Shown here: piece by piece, positions 26,104-36,000 of the stretch | Layout: every line of letters starts with the position of its first letter | Position numbering within the stretch: the first letter of the stretch is position 1 | Origin: Rubrivivax sp. | GTDB taxonomy: Bacteria > Pseudomonadota > Gammaproteobacteria > Burkholderiales > Burkholderiaceae_C | Length of the DNA stretch: 43,251 nucleotides | Assembly: GCA_020848515.1 (NCBI GenBank) | Contig: JADLIA010000081.1 | Span: 1-43,251, forward strand | Direction: 5' to 3' | The notes under the pieces: generated by a model | Seen by the model: the letters and a program-made list of their open reading frames with translations, nothing else | The model's database searches: none | Told to the model about the DNA's origin: nothing | Program-made: the position numbers and the translations under genes

Positions 26104-26274
26104 ATGAATCCCAAGACTTGGATGTGCGTGATCTGCGGTTGGCTTTACGACGAAGCCGCGGGAGCACCTGATCATGGTATCGCGCCAGGCACGCCTTGGG
26201 AGCAGGTTCCGGCCGACTGGTGCTGCCCAGAGTGCGGCGCCCACAAGCTGGATTTTGAAATGGTGCAGATCTGA
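26104..26274 (+). CDS. Rubredoxin
   Basis: A 56-residue protein. MCVICGWLYDEAAGAP and WCCPECGAHK give the two C-x-x-C knuckles (C8, C11, C41, C44) that hold one iron, with the rubredoxin aromatic and glycine pattern between them (G12, Y15, D16, GIAPGTPWEQVPADW). It is a small cytoplasmic one-electron carrier that may serve an alkane hydroxylase, rubrerythrin or detoxifying enzyme elsewhere. It stands 79 bp ahead of pilG and shares its direction, so it probably leads the pil-chp transcript. I know this arrangement from other betaproteobacteria, though the functional reason is unclear. Confidence 0.95.
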   Translation: MNPKTWMCVICGWLYDEAAGAPDHGIAPGTPWEQVPADWCCPECGAHKLDFEMVQI

Positions 26275-26353
26275 GCCTGCGAAATGCGTGGTCTGTATGG
26301 ACGGCAAAGCCGGGGGCGTCCAGGGGCGTCCACGCTACAACCGAGAGGGTGCG

Positions 26354-26740
26354 ATGACATCAAGGCGGGTGCTGGTCATTGACGACAGCAACACCATTCG
26401 GCGCAGCGCCGAAATCTTCCTCAAGCAGGGAGGGCACGAGGTCATGCTGGCCGAAGACGGTTTTGACGCCTTGGCCAAGGTCAACGACGCCCAGCCTGAC
26501 CTGATCTTCTGCGACATCCTGATGCCGCGGCTGGATGGCTATCAGACCTGTGCCATCATCAAACGCAACGAAAAGTATTCATCCATACCCGTGGTCATGT
26601 TGTCGTCCAAGGATGGTGTGTTCGACAAGGCGCGCGGCCGCATGGTCGGCTCGCAGGACTACCTGACCAAACCCTTCACCAAGGATCAACTGCTGCAGGC
26701 GGTGCAGCAGTTCGGAAACGCCAATCAAGGAGCCGTGTGA
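26354..26740 (+). CDS. pilG: PilG, CheY-like response regulator of twitching motility
   Basis: A 128-residue stand-alone receiver domain. VLVIDDSNTIRRSAEIFLKQ carries the acidic pair D10/D11, LIFCDILMPRLDG the phospho-acceptor D54, VVMLSSKDG the switch Ser/Thr, and YLTKPF the conserved K106. It is phosphorylated by ChpA and promotes pilus extension (with PilB and cAMP signalling in Pseudomonas). The start at 26354 has GAGAGG 6 nt upstream. Its TGA overlaps the ATG of pilH. First of five chemosensory genes in the order pilG, pilH, pilI, pilJ, chpA. Confidence 0.95.
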   Translation: MTSRRVLVIDDSNTIRRSAEIFLKQGGHEVMLAEDGFDALAKVNDAQPDLIFCDILMPRLDGYQTCAIIKRNEKYSSIPVVMLSSKDGVFDKARGRMVGSQDYLTKPFTKDQLLQAVQQFGNANQGAV

Positions 26741-27105
26741 TGTCGATCCGCAACGTGCTGATCGTGGACGATTCGAAGACTGAGTTGCTGCACCTGAGCG
26801 AAATGCTCAAGAAGGCGGGCTACGCCGTGAGCACCGCAGAAAACGCCGAGGAGGCCCTGCGCCGTCTGGAGCAGGCCAAGCCCGATCTGATTCTGATGGA
26901 CGTCGTGATGCCGGGCCAGAACGGTTTTCAGCTCACGCGCGCCATTTCGCGCGATCCGCGCTACGCCGACGTGCCGATCATCATGTGCACCAGCAAGAAC
27001 CAGGAAACCGACCGGGTCTGGGGCATGCGCCAGGGTGCGCGCGATTACGTCACTAAGCCGGTCGACCAGGCCGAGCTGATGGGCAAGATCAGAGCCTTGG
27101 GCTGA
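26740..27105 (+). CDS. pilH: PilH, CheY-like response regulator of twitching motility
   Basis: A 121-residue receiver domain: NVLIVDDSKTELLHLSEMLK with D10/D11, LILMDVVMPGQNG with D54, IIMCTSKNQETD, and RDYVTKPV with K106. PilH is the second phospho-acceptor for ChpA; in Pseudomonas it counteracts PilG by favouring pilus retraction or acting as a phosphate sink. AAGGAG lies about 9 nt upstream of the ATG at 26740, which shares its A with the pilG stop codon. A GTG directly before (26737) is also in frame. PilI follows after 5 bp. Confidence 0.95.
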   Translation: MSIRNVLIVDDSKTELLHLSEMLKKAGYAVSTAENAEEALRRLEQAKPDLILMDVVMPGQNGFQLTRAISRDPRYADVPIIMCTSKNQETDRVWGMRQGARDYVTKPVDQAELMGKIRALG

Positions 27106-27110
27106 TCGAC

Positions 27111-27644
27111 ATGTCCAACAAGCAGGCACTGCGCGAATTCCAGAGCCGTCTGGCGGCGCGGCTGCAGTCGGCCCAGACCGGGGGCGTGGCGGCGTCGTGG
27201 CTGGCGGTGGAAGCCGGATCGCAGCGTCTGCTGTTTCCGCTCAGTCATGCGGGCGAAATCTTCTCCTGGACCGACGTGCAGCGCGTCCCTTACGTTCAAC
27301 CTTGGTTTTTGGGTGTGGCCAATCTGCGCGGTGGGTTGTCGGGCGTGATCGATCTTGCGCGTTTCGTCGGCGGCGCAGAACCTGTGGCGGGCCGCAGCGA
27401 GGCGGATCTCGCGCAATGTCGTCTGGTGGCGCTCAATCCGGTGCTTGGCGCCAACTGCGCGTTGCTGGTCGATCGCCTGTTGGGATTGCGCACCACCGAA
27501 GCCTTTGCGTCCTCGGAGTCGGCAGACCCGATCGCGCCTGCGTTTTTCGGGCACCGGTACGCCGATGCCGATGGTCAGTCCTGGCAGGAGTTGAACCTGC
27601 AGCTTCTCTCGCAGCACCCGGCCTTTCTGGGTATCGGGGTGTAA
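27111..27644 (+). CDS. pilI: PilI, CheW-type adaptor of the Pil-Chp system
   Basis: A 177-residue CheW-domain protein. SWLAVEAGSQRLLFPLSHAG, EIFSWTDVQRVPYVQPWFLG, VANLRGGLSGVIDLARFVGG and NCALLVDRLLGLRTTEAF match the CheW pattern in order (the VxNxRGxxxxVxDL core is clear). It links the receptor PilJ to the kinase ChpA. The gene fits tightly between pilH (5 bp) and pilJ (21 bp). Length and position agree with PilI of Pseudomonas. Confidence 0.93.
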   Translation: MSNKQALREFQSRLAARLQSAQTGGVAASWLAVEAGSQRLLFPLSHAGEIFSWTDVQRVPYVQPWFLGVANLRGGLSGVIDLARFVGGAEPVAGRSEADLAQCRLVALNPVLGANCALLVDRLLGLRTTEAFASSESADPIAPAFFGHRYADADGQSWQELNLQLLSQHPAFLGIGV

Positions 27645-27665
27645 TTTGTCTTACGGGGTCACGAC

Positions 27666-29927
27666 ATGGCACTCGCTTCTCAACTCACCAATCTGTTCCG
27701 CTCCAAGTCTCAGGATTCCTCAACTGGCGGTGACGAGGCCGCGGTTCATGAAGAGCTGCTGAGCACGCCGCCAACGTCGCATGCTGACGATTCGCGCGCC
27801 GCAGCGGAGAGTTCGGTGATGGTCTCGGCAATCGATGATTCCGACGACGGCGCTACGCCCGGAGACGATGTGTTTTCCGTCCCCCTGCTGGGTACCCGGA
27901 CGGCGGCACAGCATCAGCGCCTGCTTTCGATACTGCTGGGACTGGCGTTGTTCGCCCTGGTGATCGTGGGTTTCTGGACGGTGTCGCGCACCGACAAGGG
28001 TGCGCGCCAGGTGGGTGCGATAGGTCAGTCGCTGATGCAGTCGCAACGTTTGGCCAAATCGGTATCACAGGCGCTGGTCGGCAGTCCCGAGGCTTTCGGT
28101 GAGGTGAAGGAAAGCGCCGCCGCCTTGTCGGCCAACGTGCGAGGCCTGCAGGATGGCAGTGATGTGGTGCCTGCGCTGAGCGACGCCTTCAGTGACGAGC
28201 TGGGCAAGATCGGGCCGCTGGCTCAGCGTGCTGATAAGAGTGCGGCGGTCGTGATGGCGCAGCAGCAGATCCTGACCCAGGTCGGTGCCGCCCTGCGCGC
28301 GGTCAGTCGACAGTCCACCGAGTTGCTGGAAGTGGCCGAAACCGTGTCGTCGCTCAGGTTGCAGCAGAACGCATCCGTCAGTGAGATTTCCGCGGCAGGG
28401 CAACTGGTGATGCTGACGCAGCGTATCGGCAAGTCGGCCAATGAATTCCTGACCATCGAGGGCGTGAGCCCAGAGGCGGTGTTCCTGCTGGGTAAGGACC
28501 TCAATACCTTCAAGGAGATCGCCGAGGGGCTGCTCAACGGCAGCGCAGACTTGCGTCTGGCGCCGGCCCGTGATCCGCAGACTCGCGAACGTCTGACGGA
28601 ACTGCTCAAGCTTTACGAGGAAACCCGCACTCAGGCCGGTGGCGTGCTGGGCAACCTGCAGGGTCTGGTCGCAGCACGTGAAGCGCAGACCACCATCGTG
28701 TCCGACAGCGAGCCGTTGCGCAAGGCACTGGAAGGTCTGCAGGACAAGTTGTCGGGCACCTCGGGTGTCGGATTCGGCAACCTGATGATGCTGGTCATTC
28801 CGGCGATTCTGCTGTTGCTGGCTGCCGCTGGCCTGGTTGCCGTGCAACTGCGCGATAGTCGCAAGCGCCAGACGCTGGCTGAGCAGCAGCGTCGTTCCGC
28901 CGAGCAGGATCAGCAGGAAGCCAAGCGCGTCAATGACGCCAATCAGGCGGCCATCTTGCGGCTCATGAACGAACTGCAGACGGTGGCTGAAGGCGATCTG
29001 ACCCAGGAAGCCACGGTGACCGAGGACATCACCGGCGCCATCGCCGACTCGGTGAACTACACGGTGGAGGAACTGCGCTCGCTGGTGGGCAACGTGCAGA
29101 GTACGGCCACCCGCGTGGCGCAGACCACGACCCAGGTGGAAGCCACGTCGACCGAGCTGCTGGCGACTTCTACCGAGCAGCTGCGCGAGATCCGCGAGAC
29201 CGGCCAGTCGGTGCTCGACATGGCCACGCGCATCAACGAGGTGTCATCGCAGGCCCAGCAGTCGGCCACGGTGGCGCGCCAGTCGCTGCAGGCAGCGGAA
29301 TCCGGGTTGACCGCCGTGCAGAACGCCATTGGCGGCATGAACGCCATCCGCGACCAGATCCAGGAAACGTCCAAGCGCATCAAGCGGCTGGGTGAGTCCT
29401 CGCAGGAGATCGGCGAGATCACCGAACTGATTGCCGACATTACCGAACAGACCAACGTGCTGGCCCTGAACGCGGCCATTCAGGCGGCGTCCGCGGGCGA
29501 AGCCGGGCGCGGCTTCTCGGTGGTGGCTGAGGAAGTGCAGCGGCTGGCCGAACGTTCCGGTGATGCGACGCGCCAGATCGCGGCGCTGGTGAAGGCGATT
29601 CAGACCGATACCCAGGACGCGGTGGCGGCCATGGAGCGCTCCACCCAGGGTGTGGTCGAGGGAGCGCGTCTGTCCGACAACGCGGGCACCGCACTGTCGG
29701 AGATCGACCGCGTGTCGCGTCAGCTGGCCGAGCTGATCGAACGGATTTCTGCTTCTGCCTCCAAGGAGGCCGATCAGGCCAACGAGGTTGCCGGCAACAT
29801 CCAGCACATCTTCGCGGTGACCGAACAGACGGGGGAAGGTACACGCACCACGGCCACCCAGGTGCGCGAACTGGCTCGCATGGCCGACGAACTGCGTCAG
29901 TCGGTGGCGCGTTTCAAGATCGCCTGA
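27666..29927 (+). CDS. pilJ: PilJ, methyl-accepting chemotaxis receptor for type IV pili
   Basis: A 753-residue receptor. A cytoplasmic N-terminal tail (about 1-84) precedes TM1 (about 85-107, LLSILLGLALFALVIVGFW). The periplasmic part (about 108-372) holds two PilJ-type helical modules with repeated SQRLAKSV and LTQRIGKSANEFL motifs, and TM2 is about 373-395 (LMMLVIPAILLLLAAAGLVA). HAMP-like and coiled-coil signalling helices follow. The hairpin tip includes ITEQTNVLALNAAIQAASAG and GRGFSVVAEEVQRLAERS. It senses surface contact or pilin in Pseudomonas and controls ChpA through PilI. No pilK methyltransferase gene follows it here. Confidence 0.95.
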   Translation: MALASQLTNLFRSKSQDSSTGGDEAAVHEELLSTPPTSHADDSRAAAESSVMVSAIDDSDDGATPGDDVFSVPLLGTRTAAQHQRLLSILLGLALFALVIVGFWTVSRTDKGARQVGAIGQSLMQSQRLAKSVSQALVGSPEAFGEVKESAAALSANVRGLQDGSDVVPALSDAFSDELGKIGPLAQRADKSAAVVMAQQQILTQVGAALRAVSRQSTELLEVAETVSSLRLQQNASVSEISAAGQLVMLTQRIGKSANEFLTIEGVSPEAVFLLGKDLNTFKEIAEGLLNGSADLRLAPARDPQTRERLTELLKLYEETRTQAGGVLGNLQGLVAAREAQTTIVSDSEPLRKALEGLQDKLSGTSGVGFGNLMMLVIPAILLLLAAAGLVAVQLRDSRKRQTLAEQQRRSAEQDQQEAKRVNDANQAAILRLMNELQTVAEGDLTQEATVTEDITGAIADSVNYTVEELRSLVGNVQSTATRVAQTTTQVEATSTELLATSTEQLREIRETGQSVLDMATRINEVSSQAQQSATVARQSLQAAESGLTAVQNAIGGMNAIRDQIQETSKRIKRLGESSQEIGEITELIADITEQTNVLALNAAIQAASAGEAGRGFSVVAEEVQRLAERSGDATRQIAALVKAIQTDTQDAVAAMERSTQGVVEGARLSDNAGTALSEIDRVSRQLAELIERISASASKEADQANEVAGNIQHIFAVTEQTGEGTRTTATQVRELARMADELRQSVARFKIA

Positions 29928-30003
29928 CCGATCGCGGGCATGGGGCGGCGGATCAGGTTCCGGCGCGCGCCTGTACGAGACTGCTACTGGAGTGCACGAC
30001 ATC

Positions 30004-33000
30004 ATGGTGATGAGTCCCGCAGCCGAAATGCGCGACAGTGGCGCGTCTGCCGTCAGGGATCTGGGGCCGCTGGCCTGGGTGCTGGACGAAACCCGCAGGT
30101 CGATCGAAGCGGCCAGCAAGTCGCTCAAGCGTTTTGCGCGTGAAACCGATGCGGCGCGCGGCATCGATCTGGGGTCGGTGGACGCCAGTCCGCTGCGCAT
30201 GGCGCGCCAGCAGCTTCACCAGGTGGCTGGCGCGCTGGACATGGTCGACCAGTCGGTGGCGGCACTGATGGTGCGTGGGATGGAGGGTGCAGTTCAGCAG
30301 TTTGTGCAGCGGCCCGACAAATGCACCGAGGAAACCGCACAGGCCCTTGAGCGCGCCGGTTTCGCGCTCATGGAATACCTGGAAGCCCAGATGGGGTCGC
30401 ACCCACGCTCGGCGGTTGGGCTGTTTCCGCAATACCGCCGAGTCCAGGAACTGGCGGGCGCCGATCGCATCCATCCGGCGGATCTGTGGTCGGTGCCCTG
30501 GAGTTGGGCCGATCCGGTGGTGCCTGCATCGGCGCAGCCGTTGTCCTACGACCCCGAAGTGCGCCACCGACTGGATCAGCGCGTACTCAAGATCTTGCGG
30601 CATCCTGCTGCCCACGCGGCCGACGAACTCGCCGTCATCAGCCTGAGCCTCGCGGCCGGCCAGATGCAGCGGCAGGCGACCGTGTTCTGGCTGCTGTCTG
30701 CAGGCTTCTTCGAGGCCCTGGGGCGTGGATTGATTGTCAAGGACGTCTATGCCAAGCGGGCGGCGTCACGCATCCTGATGCAATACACCTCGCTGGCACG
30801 CGGTGGTCAGGTGGTGTCCGAGCGATTGGCGCATGACTTGCTGTTCTTCTGTTCGCAGGCCAGGTTCGATGCTGATGCGAACACCCCGGCACTGCAGGCC
30901 GTGCGCAAGGCTTGGTCGCTTGATGCGCAGCAGGCGACGTCGTACGAGCAGGCCATGTTTGGACTTTACGACCCGGCGATACTGGCCCAGGCGCGTCGCC
31001 GGATCGAGTCGGTCAAGGAAAACTGGTCGGCCCTGACCGGCGGTGATCTGGCCCGCATGAAGGCGTGCGTCGACCAGTTCAGCCTGGTGGCCGAGTCGCT
31101 CGACAAGCTGCACGAGCAGGGATCGGTGCTTGGTGAGGTATTGAACCGAGTGGCCCAGCAGACCGCGCAATCGGGGCGACCTCCTGGCCCGGAACTGGCG
31201 ATGGAAACCGCAACCGCGGTTTTGTTTCTGGAGGCTTCGTTCGCCGATTTCCACCCGGGCGATGCCATGTTTTCCACCCGCCTGGCCCAGTTGGCCGCGC
31301 GGCTCGATGCGGTTCGTGCCGGCGCATCAGCGCCACCGCTGGAGCCGTGGATGGAGGAGCTGTACCGCAACGTCAGCGATCGCCAGACCATGGGCACGGT
31401 GGTGGGCGAGTTGCGCACCACCCTGGGTGAGGTGGAGCATCTGCTGGATCAGTTCTTCCGTCAACCCGCTGACCGCAGCACGCTGGTGTCGGTGCCGGGC
31501 CTGATGGGGCAGATGCGTGGGGTGCTGTCGGTGCTGGGCCTGGATCAGGCTGCCCTGGCAGTGGGCCGCATGCGCGATCTGGTCGACGAACTGCTGGCCG
31601 CGCAGCCCGACACCAAGTTGGCCGACAGCGCGCCTTCGTTCGAAAAGCTCGGGGACACCCTGGGCGCGTTGGGGTTTCAGATCGACATGCTGAGCTACCA
31701 ACCGGTGCTGGCACGCAAGCTGTTCGTGTATGACGCCGATGCCGGCGAACTCAGGTATCGGTCAGGCCGCGCCGCAACTCAGGTCACGACGGAGCAGAAT
31801 TCGGTGGCCTCGGCCACCACCGACATCGATCTGCTGCTTGACGCCGGCACCGAACTGACGGTGCCGACATCGGGGCCCGGCTCCCTGGTGGACGAATCGC
31901 TGCCATCCGAAACCATCTCTGGCCAGCTTGACGAGATCGCCACCATGGCAGCCCTGGCCGAGCAGCGGGCTCTTGCCGACGCGGCGCAGCGCGCTGCCGA
32001 CGCGGCGCGCCGTCACGACGAAGCTGGCCTGAGCGGCGCGCTGGATGCCCTGCAGGCACTCACCGCTGCATCGACGCCGCAGCCCACGTCCACGACCGTC
32101 GAAGGCGGCGGTGCGGATGATGATGATCTGCAGGCCATTTTCCTTGAGGAAGCGCAGCAGGTGATGGACACCGGGTGCGAAGTCGTGCAGGCGCTGTTGA
32201 CCGCGCCCGGTGACATGGAGCTGCAGACCGCCTTGCGTCGTGCGTTCCATACCCTGAAGGGCAGTTCTCGCATGGTCGGGTTGACCGAGTTTGGCGAGGC
32301 CGCCTGGGCCATGGAGCAGCTGTTCAATGCCTGGCTGCCCGAGCAGAAGCCGGTGACCGAGGACATGCGAGGGTTGGCACTTGAAGCACTGCAAGGCCTG
32401 CACGCCTGGACGGAAGCCATCGCTGGTCGGAACGACCACGGTTGGACCAGCGCGCCGTTCCGGCAGGCAGCCGATGCCCTGCGACTCAGCGGTCAACGTG
32501 TGTCGCTGAGCTGCTGGCCCGATGCTCAGGTCGTTGTGGACGCAGGCGCCGGCCATGCGGATGTGGTCGGGGACGGCGCCGCGCCTGCCGAGCAGCCGCA
32601 TGAGGTGTCGTCGGAGTCCATTCCGGCGGTGCAACCGGCGCCACCTGGAGAGCGGGGTCTGCCGGATCCACAGGTGCCCGAGTTGGCTGAGGGTGTCGTC
32701 GAAGTTGACGCCACGCCAGCGGATGTGGCTTCGGAGTTGGAGCAGCAGCCCGCGATCGAGCTGACGGAACTGAATCTCGATGCTGGTGACGACCCCGATG
32801 CCGGTTCCGGCCTCGAAGTCATCGACCTGAGCGTGAGTCGATGGGGCCCGATATCCGAAACACCCAAGCCGCAGGGGCTGGCGAGCGGCGAACCCACGCA
32901 ACCACCCGTTGAGCTCGAGCTCCCCAGCGCGGTCGACGTGCAGATGCCCGTGGCATTCTGGCCAGCCACCGAGACGGCGGAATCGATCCCGCCGGTGGGT

Positions 33001-36000
33001 GGGATGGTGGGGGATGAAGCGGCGCTGCCGGAGGCGACGCTGGTCAGCCCGGAGGGTCTGAGCGCGCCACAGGAGGGTGCCGAAGATGGGCAGACTGCCG
33101 ACGTCGCTGCGCAGGACGCCGAGCTCTACCGTCAGATCGGGGACCTGCGCGTCAGCACTGCGCTCTACAACGTGTACCTGAATGAGGCCGACGAGTGGTC
33201 GCGGCAACTGGCAACCGACCTGTCGGAGTGGGCGCTGGAGCTTGATCGGCCGGTGCCCGACGCTGCCGTCGCGCGCGCCCACTCGCTGGCGGGCAGCTCG
33301 GCCACGGTGGGTTTCGCTGCGCTGTCGGAGCTGGCGCGTGCGGTGGAGCACGCCCTGCAACGTCTGGTCGGGCAATCGCGCGGCACGACCGAGCAGGCGC
33401 AATGTCTCAACGAAGCGGCGCAGGACATCCGGCGTGTGCTGCATCAGTTTGCAGCTGGCATGCTGAAGACTCCGAACCCGGACATCCTTGCGGCGGTGCA
33501 GGCGCTGGAACCGGTGGTTGCCGGCGACGAAGTCGCTCCGGCGCTGGCGCAAGCGTCGGCCTCGACCTGGATGGATCTTGCCGAGACGGTGCCCTTGTCG
33601 TCCACGAAAGACGAAGCTCAGCCGCCGGTGGTCACCCGGGATTCGTTGCAGTCGCTGCGTGCCCTGGGTGACGATATCGACGTCGCCGACGTGATCGATC
33701 CCGACCTGTTCCCCATCTTTGAGGAAGAGGCGGAAGAACTTCTGCCGCAGATGGGCACGGCCTTGCGCCGCTGGGTGGCGCACCCGGACGATCGTGAGGC
33801 ACGTGCTCAGGCCCTGCGTGCCCTGCACACGCTCAAGGGCAGCGCACGGCTCGCCGGCGCGTTGCGGCTGGGCGAGCTGGCACACCGGACGGAATCGGCC
33901 GTCGAGACCCTGGGGCTGGACCAGCTCGTTTCCGCCGACCTGGAGCCGCTGCTGGATCACTTCGATGAGTTGCAGGCTGGGTTCCGCCGGCTGCAGGCGG
34001 GCGAGCAGGGCGTGGAGACCAGCCAGGTGGCGTCGGTGCCGGATGTTGCCACGGCGGAAGATGCAAGGCCGGCGGAGGAGCCGTCTGCCGAGGCCGGTCA
34101 GGGCGAGTCGCGCGTCGTCGTGCCGACGGTCACACGGGGGGACATCGCTTCGCCGGCCGCGCTGTCGCTGGTGTCGGCACGCGCCGCCGCCAGCCAGGCG
34201 GTGCGGGTGCGCTCACAGCTGCTCGATCGGCTGGTGATGCAGGCCGGCGAGGTGGCCACCTCGCGCGCCCGGCTGGAAGCCGAAATCGGCCAGTTGCGCG
34301 GGCTGCTGGGGGAGCTGACCGGCAACCTCGACCGCCTGCGTGGCCAGTTGCGCGACGTCGAGCTGCAGGCCGAGACGCAGATGCAGTCGCGGCTGGCGCT
34401 GTCCCGGGACGCGCAGCAGAACTTCGATCCGCTGGAGTTCGACCGATTCACGCGCATGCAGGAACTCACCCGCATGATGGCCGAGTCGGTCAACGACGTC
34501 GCCACCGTGCAGCGCAGCCTGCAGCGCGCCGTCGAGGGCAGCGAAGACAACCTGGCGGCGCAGGCGCGCCAGTCGCGCGAGTTGCAGCGCGAGCTGCTGC
34601 GCACCCGCATGGTGGAGTTCGACAGCATTGCCGAACGCCTGTATCGGGTGGTGCGCCAAGCCAGCAAGGAAACCGGCAAGCAGGTGCGGCTCGACATCGT
34701 GGGCGGCGCGACCGAGATCGATCGCGGCATCCTGGAGCGCATGACGCCGGCCTTCGAGCACCTGGTGCGCAACTGCGTGGTGCATGGCATCGAGCCACAG
34801 GCCGAGCGCAGCGCGCGTGGCAAGGAAGCCACCGGACTGATCAGCATCCAGCTGCAGCAGGCCGGCAACGACGTGTCGGTGGCGTTCCGCGATGACGGCG
34901 CCGGTCTCAACCTGTCGCGCATCCGCGAACGCGCTCTGCAGTTGGGCATCGTGGCGGCCGATCGTGAACTGAGCGATGCCGAGGTGGCCAACCTGGTGTT
35001 CATGCCGGGCTTTTCCACCGCCAGCGAAGTCACTGAACTGGCCGGTCGCGGCGTCGGCATGGACGTGGTGCGCTCGGAGGTCCAGGCCCTGGGCGGCCGG
35101 ATCGAGACGCAGACCACCGAGGGCCAGGGGGCGGCGTTCCGGCTGGTGCTGCCGTTGACCACCGCCGTCACCCACGTGGTCATGCTGCGCTGCGGCGCGC
35201 TGGCGATCGGCGTGCCGTCCAACGTGGTCGAGATCGTGCAGCGCGCATCGGCCAAGGACCTGTCGCGGGCCTACGAGACGGGGCACTACCGCTATGGCGA
35301 CGAGTCGCTGCTGTTCTTCTGGCTGGGCGCGCTGCTGCAGGATTCGCCCCACAGCAGCGAGCCGCCCGGGCGGACCTTGCCGGTGGTGGTGCTGCGTTCG
35401 GCCGATCAGCGTGTGGCGGTGCACGTCGACGAGGTGCTGGGCAACCAGGAAGTGGTGGTCAAGGCCCTGGGGCCCCAGCTGTCGGGCCTGCCTGGCCTGG
35501 TGGCCATCACCGCCCTGGCTTCCGGTGCGGTGGCGCTGATCTACAACCCGGTGGCGCTGGCCAGCGTGTACGGCGTTCAGGCACGCGCGATGGTCGAGCT
35601 GCCGCAGGCGGCGCCCGCCGAGGTGCCGGTGCCGCAAGGGCCGGTGCCGACACCCGCACTGGCGCCTTCGGGCATTCCCCTGGTGCTGGTGGTCGACGAC
35701 TCGATCACCGTGCGCCGCGTCACCCAGCGCCTGCTGCAGCGCGAAGGCTACCGCGTGGCCTTGGCCGCCGATGGTCTGCAGGGGCTGGAGCGCCTGCAGG
35801 CCGAGCGGCCGGCGGTGGTGCTGTCCGACATCGAGATGCCGCGCATGGACGGCTTCGACTTCGTGCGCAACATTCGTGCCGACGAAGCGCTGCGCGATCT
35901 GCCGGTGATCATGATCACCTCGCGCATCGCCGAGAAGCACCGCGAACACGCGCGCGAACTGGGCGTCGACCACTACCTCGGCAAACCGTACTCCGAGGAC

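Noticed and set aside
29928-30003. A small gene (such as pilK remnant) between pilJ and chpA
   Set aside because: The gap is only 76 bp, and nothing resembling CheR or a decayed fragment of it can be read in any frame.
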